Below, piece after piece: positions 1 through 7,050 of a stretch of 14,409 bases of DNA. Numbering within the stretch: position 1 is the stretch's first letter; the number at the start of each line of letters is the position of its first letter. Both the position numbers and the translations under genes were made by a program. Source of the DNA: Beijerinckiaceae bacterium (GTDB lineage: Bacteria; Pseudomonadota; Alphaproteobacteria; Rhizobiales; Beijerinckiaceae); assembly GCA_947380915.1 (NCBI GenBank), contig CANCSY010000058.1, positions 1 through 14,409 on the forward strand, given 5' to 3'. The notes under the pieces were generated by a model that worked only from the letters and a program-made list of their open reading frames with translations, was not told the origin of the DNA and searched no databases.

Positions 1-2232
1 AATGGCCGCGCCTTCGCGGCGGGCCTGCGCGCTGCGGCGGGCGACAACGCCATCCATGCCTTGATGCAGGACAAGCCCGCGCTGGCCATCGCAGGCGCCG
101 AGAATGGCGCGGGCGCGCTGGAGGTGCGGGTGATCCGCGCCAGGACCGAAGGCCCCTCGCAAGGCCTGCTGCGGGCGCTGGACATGAAGGGCGTCGCCAT
201 CGGCGATGCGCGCTTTGATCTGGGCGCGGCGCGCGACGTGAAGGCGCGCTTCGATCTGCCCATGGAATTGCGCAACGAGATCGCGCGGGTCGAGATATCA
301 GATGAACATTCGGCGGGGGCGGTGACCCTGCTCGATGAGCGCTGGAAGCGTCGGCGTGTGGGCGTGGTGTCAGGCGCCAGCGCCGACACGTCCCAACCCC
401 TGCTCTCGCCCTCCTACTATCTCGTGCGGGCCCTGACGCCTTTCGCCGAAGTGCGCGAGCCGCGCGCGGGCAAGGGCGATCCCATCCTCGCCATGCTCGA
501 CGATGGCGTCTCCGTGCTGGCGCTGGCCGATGTGGGCGTCATCACCGGCCCGGCGCGGGATCGGCTCATCAAATTCGTGGAAGAGGGCGGCGTGCTGCTG
601 CGCTTTGCGGGCACAAGGCTGGCGGCCTCGTCCGACGATCTGACGCCCGTGCGGCTGCGGCGCGGCGGGCGCGTGCTGGGAGGCTCCCTCTCGTGGGACA
701 CGCCAAAGCGCCTCGCCCCCTTCGAGCGCGAAAGCCCCTTCTATGGCCTGGGCATTTCCGACGAAATCACCGTGACCCGTCAGGTGCTGGCCGAGCCCGA
801 GGCGGGCCTGCCCGCCAAGACCTGGGCCGCGCTGGCCGATGGCACGCCGCTCATCACGGCGGGCCGTCGCGGCAAGGGCATGATCGTGCTGGTTCATGTG
901 ACGGCGGACACGACCTGGTCGAACCTGCCGCTCTCCGGCCTCTTCGTCGATCTCCTGCGCCGCACCATCGCCATCGCCTCCGAAGGCGGGGCCGGCGCCA
1001 CGGCGGGCGACCCCGCCAATGCCGCCGCCCAGCGGATCGAGAGCGTGGCCCCCACGCGCACTCTCGATGGCTTTGGCGTGCTGGGCGCCCCGCCGCTTTC
1101 CGCCCGGCCCATTCCGGTCAATTATGCGGGCGGCGCCAGCGCCGAGCATCCCCCGGGCTTCTATGGCCCTGCGGACGCGCTCACCGCAGTGAACGCGCTC
1201 ACGCTCGACGCCCAACTGAACCCGGTCGATCTCACGGGATTGAAGCTCATGGTGGACCCCCTGCAGAAAGCCGAACCGCTGGATCTGCGCCCAGCCTTGG
1301 TGAGCCTCGCCCTCGCCCTGCTCATCGCCGACGCCCTGGCCTCGCTCTGGCTCGCGGGCGCCTTCAAGCGCGGCTGGAGCCGCCCCGCCGCGGTGGGCGC
1401 GCTCGTGCTGATGCTGGCGGGCTTCGCGTCGCTCGCGCCGCAACCCGCGCAGGCGCAGACCACGCAAGTCCAAACCGCGCCAGAAAATCCGCGCGACCGC
1501 GAGGCCGCCCTGCAAACGCGCCTCGCCTATATCGTTACCGGCGATGCGCGTGTCGATGAAGCGAGCCAGCTTGGCCTCTCCGCGCTCTCCCGCGCGCTGG
1601 GCGCCCGCACCTCGCTCTCCCCCGGCGAGCCCATGGGCATTGATCCCGCCCGCGATGAACTCGCCTTCTATCCCCTGATCTACTGGCCCATCGTGGCCGA
1701 CCGTCCCTTGCCCTCGGCGGATGCGGTGACGCGCATTTCCAACTACATGAAAAACGGCGGCACGGTGCTCTTCGATACCCGCGACGCCCTCACCGCGCGC
1801 TCGGGCGGAGAATCCTCGCCCGAGCAATTGTGGCTGCGCAAATTGCTCGCCAATGTGGACGTGCCCGAGCTCGAGCCCGTGCCGCGCGATCACGTTCTCA
1901 CCAAGACTTTCTACCTGCTCGACAGCTTCGTGGGCCGCACCACCATCGGCCAATTGTGGATCGAGGCCCTGCCGCCGGAAGCCGAGCGCGCCAACCGGCC
2001 CGTGCGCTCCGGCGACAATGTCTCGCCAATTATCATCACCTCGAATGATCTGGCGGGCGCCTGGGCCGTCTCGCGCAATGGCGAGCCCCTCTATCCCCTG
2101 ACGCCCGGCACGGGACGGCAGCGGGAAATGGCGCTGCGCGCGGGCGTCAACATCGTCATCTACACCCTCACCGGCAACTACAAGGCCGATCAGGTGCATG
2201 TGCGTGACCTCCTGGAGCGGCTGGCCCATTGA
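1..2232 (+). CDS. DUF4159 domain-containing membrane protein (5' end outside window)
   Basis: The reading frame is open from base 1 with no stop, so the gene begins left of the window; the TTG-ATG pair at 61-66 is internal, not a convincing start. Family members combine an N-terminal BatA-type membrane region, a middle region resembling the GATase-1 fold and a C-terminal DUF4159 domain. From recall of family length, roughly 200 N-terminal residues are missing. Visible parts: a Rossmann-like middle region to about base 1000 (with the phrases VEEGGVLLRF and GRRGKGMIVLVHV), two hydrophobic segments at about 1296-1365 and 1380-1440, a short Ala/Gln/Pro linker, and the DUF4159 domain from about 1510 to the stop, with the characteristic FYPLIYWP. 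The DUF4159 part probably faces the periplasm. The stop overlaps the start of the next gene, which suggests coupled translation. In relatives this pair follows moxR and a DUF58 gene, so a MoxR-linked envelope or chaperone role is inferred; the biochemical function is unknown. Confidence 0.9.
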   Translation, partial: NGRAFAAGLRAAAGDNAIHALMQDKPALAIAGAENGAGALEVRVIRARTEGPSQGLLRALDMKGVAIGDARFDLGAARDVKARFDLPMELRNEIARVEISDEHSAGAVTLLDERWKRRRVGVVSGASADTSQPLLSPSYYLVRALTPFAEVREPRAGKGDPILAMLDDGVSVLALADVGVITGPARDRLIKFVEEGGVLLRFAGTRLAASSDDLTPVRLRRGGRVLGGSLSWDTPKRLAPFERESPFYGLGISDEITVTRQVLAEPEAGLPAKTWAALADGTPLITAGRRGKGMIVLVHVTADTTWSNLPLSGLFVDLLRRTIAIASEGGAGATAGDPANAAAQRIESVAPTRTLDGFGVLGAPPLSARPIPVNYAGGASAEHPPGFYGPADALTAVNALTLDAQLNPVDLTGLKLMVDPLQKAEPLDLRPALVSLALALLIADALASLWLAGAFKRGWSRPAAVGALVLMLAGFASLAPQPAQAQTTQVQTAPENPRDREAALQTRLAYIVTGDARVDEASQLGLSALSRALGARTSLSPGEPMGIDPARDELAFYPLIYWPIVADRPLPSADAVTRISNYMKNGGTVLFDTRDALTARSGGESSPEQLWLRKLLANVDVPELEPVPRDHVLTKTFYLLDSFVGRTTIGQLWIEALPPEAERANRPVRSGDNVSPIIITSNDLAGAWAVSRNGEPLYPLTPGTGRQREMALRAGVNIVIYTLTGNYKADQVHVRDLLERLAH

Positions 2233-4319
2233 CCTCCTTCAACCTCCAGATCGCCCCCCTCATTCCGATCCCGCTGCTGATCGCGCTGGCGCTCGGCGCC
2301 CTGATCGTTGTGGGCCTTGGCCTTTGGGCGCGGCGGCGCGGCGCGGGGCTGCGGGCTATCGGTCTCGCGCTGGTGCTCGCCGCGCTGACGGACCCCTCCT
2401 TGGTGCGCGAGGATCGCAATCCCCTGAAAGATGTGGTCGCCGTGGTGCTCGACCGCAGCGCCAGCCAGAGCATCGGCGAGCGCAAGGCGCAGACCGACAA
2501 GGCGCGCGTCGAGATCGAAAAGGCGCTGGAAGGCCTCGGCGATGTGGAGACGCGCTTCATCGATGGCGGCGCGAGCGATGCGGGCAATGACGGCACGCGC
2601 CTGTTCTCGTCGTTGAATGCGGCCTTGGCCGATGTGCCGCCCGAGCGTGTGGGCGCGGCCATTCTCGTCACCGATGGCGTGGTGCATGACATCCCCGCCT
2701 CCGCCGCAAACCTTGGCTTCAAGGCGCCCCTGCATGTCTTCGTGACGGGCCGCGCGGGCGAGCGCGACCGGCGGATCGAGCTTGTGGAAGCGCCGCGCTT
2801 TGGCATCGTGGGCAAGGAGCAGACCATCGCGGTGCGTGTGCTCGACACCGCCGACAAGGGCGAGCGCGTGGCGATCACGATTCGGCGCGACGGCGTCGAG
2901 ATCGCCACCCTTCGCGCGGCGCCCGGCCAGATCGTGCGCGCCCCCGTGATGATCGAACATGGCGGGCCCAATGTGGTGGAGCTGGACATCGCGCCCCTGC
3001 CCGATGAGCTGACCACGCTGAATAACAAGGCTGTCGTCACCATCGAGGGCGTGCGCGACAAGTTGAAGGTGCTGCTGGTGTCGGGCGAGCCCCATGCCGG
3101 GGAACGCACCTGGCGCAACCTGCTCAAGGCCGACGCCAATGTGGAGCTGGTGCATTTCACCATTCTGCGCCCGCCGGAAAAGCAGGATGGCACGCCCATC
3201 AACGAACTCTCGCTGATCGCCTTCCCCACCGCCGATCTCTTCGGGCGGAAGATCAAGGAATTCGATCTCATCATCTTCGACCGCTATTCGAACCAGACGG
3301 TTCTGCCGCAGGTCTATTTCGAAAACATCGTGCGCTATGTGCGCGAAGGCGGTGCGCTGCTGATGGCGACGGGGCCCGATTATTCCGGACGCGACGGCCT
3401 CTATTTCTCGCCGCTGGGCAAGATCGCGCCTGCGCGTCCGCAGGGACCATTGGTCCAGCGTCTTTTCCGCCCCGCGATCTCCGATGAAGGCGCCAAACAT
3501 CCGGTCACGCGGGGCCTGCCGGGATCGCAGCAGAGCCCGCCCGCCTGGGGCGAATGGTATCGGCAGGTGGCGAGCGAAAAACTGCGCGGCGTCTCCGTGC
3601 TCTCGGGCGCCGACAACCTGCCGCTGCTGCTGCTCTCGCGCGAGGAGAAGGGGCGCGTGGGCCTGCTGCTCTCCGACCAGATCTGGCTGTGGGCGCGGGG
3701 CTTCCAGGGCGGCGGGCCGCATCTCGATCTCATGCGCCGCCTTGGCCACTGGCTGATGAAGGAGCCGGAGTTGGAGGAGGAGGCCCTGCGCGCCACCGCC
3801 CGCGGCAAGGAACTCTCCATCGAGCGCCAGAGCCTCAAACCTGCGATCCCCGCCGTCATGGTCACCTCGCCGACCGGCAAGACCCAGAGCGTGACGCTCG
3901 CCGGCGCCGAGCCCGGCCTGTCGCGCGCGCAGGTGACGGTGGAGGAGTTCGGCCTCTACAAATTGAGCGACGGCGAACTCTCGACGCTGGTGAACGTGGG
4001 CCCAGAGAACCCCCGCGAGTTTCAGGACGTGGTCTCGACATCAGACCAGCTGAAGCCGCTGGCGCAGGCCACCGGCGGCACCGTGCGGCGCATCAGCGCT
4101 GGCGCAGGCGACTCCATCACCCTGCCGCGCTTCGTCGCCATGCGCGACAGCCCGCTCTATGGCGGCGCCGATTATGTGGGCGTGAAGCGCACGGGCGCGA
4201 GCGTGGTGACAGGGGTGGGCGTCGCGCCGCTTGCGATGGGCTTTCTGGGCCTGATCGCGCTGCTGGGCAGCGTGCTGGCGGGATGGTTGTGGGAGGGGCG
4301 GCGGCGGCGGGCTACTTAA
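2229..4319 (+). CDS. Membrane protein with vWA-like and GATase-1-like domains
   Basis: This 696-residue protein is encoded directly after the DUF4159 gene. The chosen start is TTG at 2229-2231, overlapping the upstream TGA in the sequence TTGA; it gives two N-terminal membrane helices (about residues 9-33 and 41-54). A von Willebrand A-like domain follows: D75-R-S77-A-S79 fits the DxSxS MIDAS motif, and T148-D149-G150 supplies later metal-site-like residues. From about residue 279 (KVLLVSGEPH) to about 480 the strand pattern resembles a class I glutamine amidotransferase fold, with no Cys-His-Glu triad that I can recognise, so it is probably non-enzymatic. A final helix lies at about residues 663-688, followed by a basic tail. 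Expected location is the inner membrane, with the soluble part on one face. It likely forms a complex with the DUF4159 protein and an off-window MoxR ATPase; this is inferred from context. Its stop codon overlaps the stop of the convergent GNAT gene. Confidence 0.88.
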   Translation: MTSFNLQIAPLIPIPLLIALALGALIVVGLGLWARRRGAGLRAIGLALVLAALTDPSLVREDRNPLKDVVAVVLDRSASQSIGERKAQTDKARVEIEKALEGLGDVETRFIDGGASDAGNDGTRLFSSLNAALADVPPERVGAAILVTDGVVHDIPASAANLGFKAPLHVFVTGRAGERDRRIELVEAPRFGIVGKEQTIAVRVLDTADKGERVAITIRRDGVEIATLRAAPGQIVRAPVMIEHGGPNVVELDIAPLPDELTTLNNKAVVTIEGVRDKLKVLLVSGEPHAGERTWRNLLKADANVELVHFTILRPPEKQDGTPINELSLIAFPTADLFGRKIKEFDLIIFDRYSNQTVLPQVYFENIVRYVREGGALLMATGPDYSGRDGLYFSPLGKIAPARPQGPLVQRLFRPAISDEGAKHPVTRGLPGSQQSPPAWGEWYRQVASEKLRGVSVLSGADNLPLLLLSREEKGRVGLLLSDQIWLWARGFQGGGPHLDLMRRLGHWLMKEPELEEEALRATARGKELSIERQSLKPAIPAVMVTSPTGKTQSVTLAGAEPGLSRAQVTVEEFGLYKLSDGELSTLVNVGPENPREFQDVVSTSDQLKPLAQATGGTVRRISAGAGDSITLPRFVAMRDSPLYGGADYVGVKRTGASVVTGVGVAPLAMGFLGLIALLGSVLAGWLWEGRRRRAT

Positions 4320-4813
4320 GCCCGCGCAATCGCCCCCGTCAGCCCCTCGAAGGCGCCGTCCACCAATTCGCAATAGAGCACGCGGGCCGGATCCACCGGG
4401 CCGGGCATGGTCAGGCGGCCGTGGGGGACGCGCTTGAAGCCGACGCGTTTGTAATAGGGCTCGTCGCCGACCAGGATCACCAGACGGTGGCCGGCGGCGC
4501 GGGCGGCCTCCATGGATTTGCCCATGAGAGCCTCGCCGATGCCGCGCGAGCGGAAGGGCGGGTCGACGGTCAGGGGGCCGAGCAGCAGGGCGGGGGCGTC
4601 GCCCACCGTGATCGCCGTCATGCGATTGGCCCCGACCAGCAGGGTGCCCACATGGGCGACGAAGGAGAGGTCAGGGTGCGGGCTCACCCCCTCGCGCAAC
4701 CGATAGGCGCTCAGGGCGAAACGGCCGGGGCCGAAGGCGCGTTCGTCGAGCTTGTCGATGGCGGGCAGGTCGGCGGGGGTCAGGGGGGTGAGGGTCAGGG
4801 AAAGGTCTGTCAT
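4316..4813 (-). CDS. GNAT family N-acetyltransferase (YhbS-like)
   Basis: The 165-residue product has the layout of the GNAT superfamily, enzymes that move an acetyl group from acetyl-CoA to an amine. The acetyl-CoA pyrophosphate-binding motif A is clear: strand LGPLTVDP, then R88-S-R-G-I-G93, matching the R/QxxGxG/A signature, followed by the expected helix. The region after it (LVILVGDEPYYKRVGF) matches motif B and the typical YhbS-type ending. The acceptor substrate cannot be deduced. The ATG at 4813 was chosen because it gives a normal family length; the ribosome-binding site is weak (GGA about 7 bases upstream). The gene lies 128 bases downstream of the extensin-like gene on the same strand and may be read with it. 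Its TAA stop overlaps the TAA of the convergent vWA gene. Confidence 0.88.
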   Translation of the reverse strand: MTDLSLTLTPLTPADLPAIDKLDERAFGPGRFALSAYRLREGVSPHPDLSFVAHVGTLLVGANRMTAITVGDAPALLLGPLTVDPPFRSRGIGEALMGKSMEAARAAGHRLVILVGDEPYYKRVGFKRVPHGRLTMPGPVDPARVLYCELVDGAFEGLTGAIARA

Positions 4814-4941
4814 GGATCATCCGGCAGGCGGGACGCGCAGGGTCGGGCGGCGCTGGGGAGCGCTTCGATCAGAGGGTGGGTCGTCGCTGGCGGGTCATCA
4901 TGCCGACGCTTTAGCACGGGCGATGCACGGCGCAAACCGCA

Positions 4942-5961
4942 TCAGCGGCGCGGGCGCAGGGTTGCTGTGGCGTCCGGGGCGTTGTCCGGCAAGAAGACGC
5001 CATCGGCCCGCAGATAGCCGCGCGTGATCGGGCGCGGCGGCGGCAGGGGCGCCGAGGGCAGGGGCAGGGGCGGCAGCAGGACTGGCGGCAGCAGCGCGGC
5101 GCTGCGCGTCATTGGCGCCTGGGGCCTTGTGAGGGGCGCGGGCGGCAGGGCGGTGTCGAGCGTCATGGCGGTGCGCGAGGGCAGGTTGGCGCCGCCCGCC
5201 TGGGCCACATCGATGTCGTCGTCGATATCGGGCGCGTCGGGCAGGTCGTCGCGGCGCTGCGGTGCGGGCAGCAGTTGCGGCGAGGGCCGTGGCTTGCAGA
5301 TGCGGCGCGGGCCGGTGGAGGTCTGGCCGTGCATGGCCAGATCCAGATGCAGGTGATTGTAATGATCGGCGTCGGATCCCGGCGCCAGCACGGTCGTGAA
5401 GATGTTGCAGGCGCCCGCCTGCACCTCCCGCAAGAAAGCCTTCTGCTGGGCGTCGCCCCGCGTCCAGCCCTTTTCAACGCTGATGCGGCTACCATCAGCG
5501 AGGCGAAAGGCGCCCACATCCACCGCATTGCCGAAGGAATGTTCGGAGAGGCGGTTGCTGCTGTGGCCGTCGATGGGACGGCAGGCATAGGAGCCCATGG
5601 AATCGATCTGGGTCACCGGTTGGCCGAAGCGGGCCAGCGCGATGGGCTGCACCACGTCCCGCAGCCATTCATCCATGGCCGCCGTCATGGGGCAGCCAAG
5701 GGTCTGGGTGGAGTTGAGGGCCACGGTCTCCTCGGCGAGCGCCGTCACCTTGAGGGGATTGTCGAGCCCGCAGATGCCCGGCCCGTCGATGGCCTTGGCG
5801 AGCTGCAAGGAGGCCGAGGGCGTCACCCGTTTCTGGGCGAAACAGGCTTTTTCCGCCTGGGCGCGCCAGGCCGGACGTTCCGGGCGTCGAAACAGGCCGC
5901 ATCCCGCCAGAAGCAGGGCCAGACCCGTGATGAGAGCCAGGGAGAGGAGACGACGCGCCAT
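4942..5961 (-). CDS. Extensin-like family lipoprotein, putative LAS-type peptidase
   Basis: The 339-residue protein opens with a basic and hydrophobic signal sequence ending in the lipobox LAGC (C21), so it is predicted to be lipid-anchored outside the inner membrane. Residues about 38-220 form the extensin-like C-terminal domain (Pfam Extensin-like_C), which is common in alphaproteobacteria and related to LAS zinc peptidases such as VanY/DacB-type enzymes. Putative zinc ligands are visible: H141 and D148 in SEHSFGNAVD, and H205 in NHLHLD, with the YNHLH strand typical of that fold. Cysteines at 40, 64, 90, 127 and 185 may form disulphides. After about residue 215 the tail is low-complexity and rich in Pro, Leu and Ala, with a short acidic patch (DAPDIDDDID); it may span periplasm or touch the wall. 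Activity on peptidoglycan is inferred, not shown. The ATG has only an AGGGG tract immediately before it, so the ribosome-binding spacing is odd. Confidence 0.87.
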   Translation of the reverse strand: MARRLLSLALITGLALLLAGCGLFRRPERPAWRAQAEKACFAQKRVTPSASLQLAKAIDGPGICGLDNPLKVTALAEETVALNSTQTLGCPMTAAMDEWLRDVVQPIALARFGQPVTQIDSMGSYACRPIDGHSSNRLSEHSFGNAVDVGAFRLADGSRISVEKGWTRGDAQQKAFLREVQAGACNIFTTVLAPGSDADHYNHLHLDLAMHGQTSTGPRRICKPRPSPQLLPAPQRRDDLPDAPDIDDDIDVAQAGGANLPSRTAMTLDTALPPAPLTRPQAPMTRSAALLPPVLLPPLPLPSAPLPPPRPITRGYLRADGVFLPDNAPDATATLRPRR

Positions 5962-6022
5962 CCCCTAGGTCATGGGCGTAAAGGCTTAATTCCGGCTCAA
6001 GTTTCATGGTTAAGGAAAGGTT

Positions 6023-6048
6023 GACGGCGCGAGAGAGCCCGCGCCGTC
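6023..6048 (-). terminator. Possible intrinsic terminator of the DUF2852 gene
   Basis: A perfect 9-bp inverted repeat (GACGGCGCG at 6023-6031 and CGCGCCGTC at 6040-6048) encloses an 8-base loop. It lies 12 bases past the DUF2852 stop. On the minus strand the stem is followed by AACCTTTCCTT, a poor U tract, so termination may be partial and the downstream extensin-like gene could still be reached by readthrough. Confidence 0.5.
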
Positions 6049-6060
6049 CCTTGGTGGGGC

Positions 6061-6600
6061 TTACGAAGCCTCGCCCGTGGGGCGATTGTGACGGGCCTTC
6101 ATGAAGCGCTCGAACTCCTCCCGGTCGCGGGCGCGGCGCAGCTCTTCGATATGGACGGCGAATTCGCGCTCGGCCTCCTCCAGCTTGCGGCGCTCCTCCT
6201 CGAGGCGGGCGAGCTCGGAATCCCGCCATTCATCGAAGGCCCGGTTGCCCGTGGGGCGCATGCCGCCAAAGGGTGACCAGCCGCCCCGGCTCTGGCGGGG
6301 CGCGTCCGGCGCCTCCCAGGCGCTGTGCCAGGCGGCGCTGTTCCAATTGGCGTTTCGCCAGCCGCCGCAGGCGCTTCGCAGGCTCTCCACCCGCTCCTGC
6401 AGGAAGCTGTGGAGATCGCCTTGATAGGCGCTGCGGCGTTGCCAGATCTTGAAGCCGATGACCGCGAGGCCAACGGGCCAGAAGAAGATGAAGCCGAGAA
6501 TCATGGCCAGCAGCTCGAAGGGTCGCCAGACATGATCGTGGCGGATGGCTTGGGCGCCCGGGTCGGCGACCCCGGGGGATTGGCTTGAACAGCAGGTCAT
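6061..6600 (-). CDS. DUF2852 domain-containing membrane protein
   Basis: The protein has 179 residues from the chosen ATG at 6600. This start is preferred over the ATG at 6636 because GTGGAG sits 6 bases upstream of it, and because the 6636 codon lies inside a long hairpin. The N-terminus carries a paired Cys (TCCSS), then a membrane helix (about residues 22-45, LLAMILGFIFFWPVGLAVIGFKIW), which together with the downstream QRR and Trp/Asn-rich stretch is typical of DUF2852 proteins of alphaproteobacteria. A Gly/Arg-rich linker is followed by a charged helix full of Glu and Arg (about residues 112-165), probably a cytoplasmic coiled coil. The function of the family is unknown. The gene stands alone, with a leader hairpin upstream and a candidate terminator downstream. 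Confidence 0.88.
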   Translation of the reverse strand: MTCCSSQSPGVADPGAQAIRHDHVWRPFELLAMILGFIFFWPVGLAVIGFKIWQRRSAYQGDLHSFLQERVESLRSACGGWRNANWNSAAWHSAWEAPDAPRQSRGGWSPFGGMRPTGNRAFDEWRDSELARLEEERRKLEEAEREFAVHIEELRRARDREEFERFMKARHNRPTGEAS

Positions 6601-6621
6601 GTGCGTCTCCACTGGGCTTCT

Positions 6622-6656
6622 GCGCCCCCCCAACATCCGTGGATGTGGGGAGGCGC
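6622..6656 (-). promoter_or_regulatory. Long hairpin in the leader of the DUF2852 gene
   Basis: Read on the minus strand, GCGCC-TCCCC-ACATCC pairs with GGATGT-TGGGG-GGGCGC, giving a nearly continuous stem interrupted by a bulge. It ends about 22 bases before the ATG at 6600 and just upstream of the GGAG ribosome-binding site. No U tract follows, so it is more likely a 5'-leader structure than a terminator. Whether it regulates anything is unknown. Confidence 0.45.
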
Positions 6657-6748
6657 CATGGGGCTTGTCCAGAGGCGGCCGAAATTAACCTTCGGGCAAC
6701 TATATCTCTTGAAAAGAAACAATTGATAAAATTTCAGCAAAAAATATC

Positions 6749-6777
6749 TTGTTGAACCCGCCCTGACCGGCTAAGGT
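6749..6777 (+). promoter_or_regulatory. Candidate promoter of the putative small RNA
   Basis: TTGTTG at 6749-6754 and TAAGGT at 6772-6777 are spaced by 17 bases, next to an AT-rich stretch (6710-6750) that could act as an UP element. The predicted start is near 6784. The -10 match is modest. The assignment rests mostly on the orphan terminator downstream. Confidence 0.35.
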
Positions 6778-6816
6778 CAAGGTGTTGAAAAAAGTGCTTT
6801 TCACCGTGACCTTGAC
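6776..6816 (+). repeat. Inverted repeat GTCAAGGT...ACCTTGAC
   Basis: Eight-base arms at 6776-6783 and 6809-6816 are perfect reverse complements; TGAAAA (6786-6791) and TTTTCA (6798-6803) inside them also pair. It may be an operator for a dimeric regulator overlapping the candidate small-RNA start, or the outer part of an RNA hairpin if transcription starts further upstream. Confidence 0.5.
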
Positions 6817-6877
6817 TTATATCTTTCTCTTCCCCAGGGCCGATCCGGCGATGCGAATGGCCGGGTCGGCCCTTTTT
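6784..6877 (+). ncRNA. Putative small regulatory RNA, about 90-95 nt
   Basis: A strong + strand intrinsic terminator (6837-6877) has no + strand gene before it, because the neighbour to the left is on the minus strand. With the candidate promoter at 6749-6777 this implies a short independent transcript. Predicted elements are a small AU-rich 5' hairpin (TTGAAAA / TTTTCA), a single-stranded pyrimidine-rich region (6820-6835, TCTTTCTCTTCCCC) that could pair with ribosome-binding sites, and the terminator stem with a U tail. This is the usual build of an Hfq-dependent trans-acting RNA. I do not recognise it as a known rhizobial family. The 5' end is only an estimate. Confidence 0.45.
6837..6877 (+). 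terminator. Strong intrinsic terminator, orphan
   Basis: GGGCCGATCCGGC (6837-6849) pairs with GCCGGGTCGGCCC (6860-6872), 13 bp with one mismatch and a 10-base loop, followed by TTTTT at 6873-6877. It works on the + strand only; the minus strand has no U tract after the stem. Confidence 0.85.
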
Positions 6878-7015
6878 CTTCCGGGCGGCCCCTTTTGCGG
6901 CGGCGTTGGTCGCAGGCTTCCGCGTACTGGTCATCACGTTTGCGCGAGAGGGGCGCCTCTGAAATGTGATTTCATCCCTGTTTTATTTTTGATGCTATAT
7001 CCCCATATTCTCAAT

Positions 7016-7032
7016 GCGGGCGCTTCGCCCGC
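7016..7032 (+). promoter_or_regulatory. Leader hairpin before the Tim44-like gene
   Basis: GCGGGCG (7016-7022) and CGCCCGC (7026-7032) form a perfect 7-bp stem with a 3-base loop, followed by TTT. It ends only a few bases before the AAAGAGGG ribosome-binding site (7037-7044). It may protect the 5' end or tune translation. A -10-like GCTATAT lies at about 6993-6999, but no clear -35 is visible. Confidence 0.4.
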
Positions 7033-7050
7033 TTTCAAAGAGGGTCTTGC

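Noticed and set aside
370..2229. A 619-codon open frame on the minus strand opposite the DUF4159 gene
   Set aside because: It is a shadow caused by high GC at third positions: the translation is rich in Gly, Arg, Ala, His and Gln without any domain, while the + strand frame has a recognisable domain.
2190..3749. A 519-codon minus-strand frame opposite the vWA gene
   Set aside because: Same composition artefact; no family resemblance, and it covers the vWA and GATase-like motifs of the + strand gene.
6734..6937. A 67-residue basic minus-strand ORF
   Set aside because: It crosses the orphan terminator stem and the candidate small RNA, has no clear ribosome-binding site, and its basic stretch is the reverse reading of the terminator's T tract and stem.
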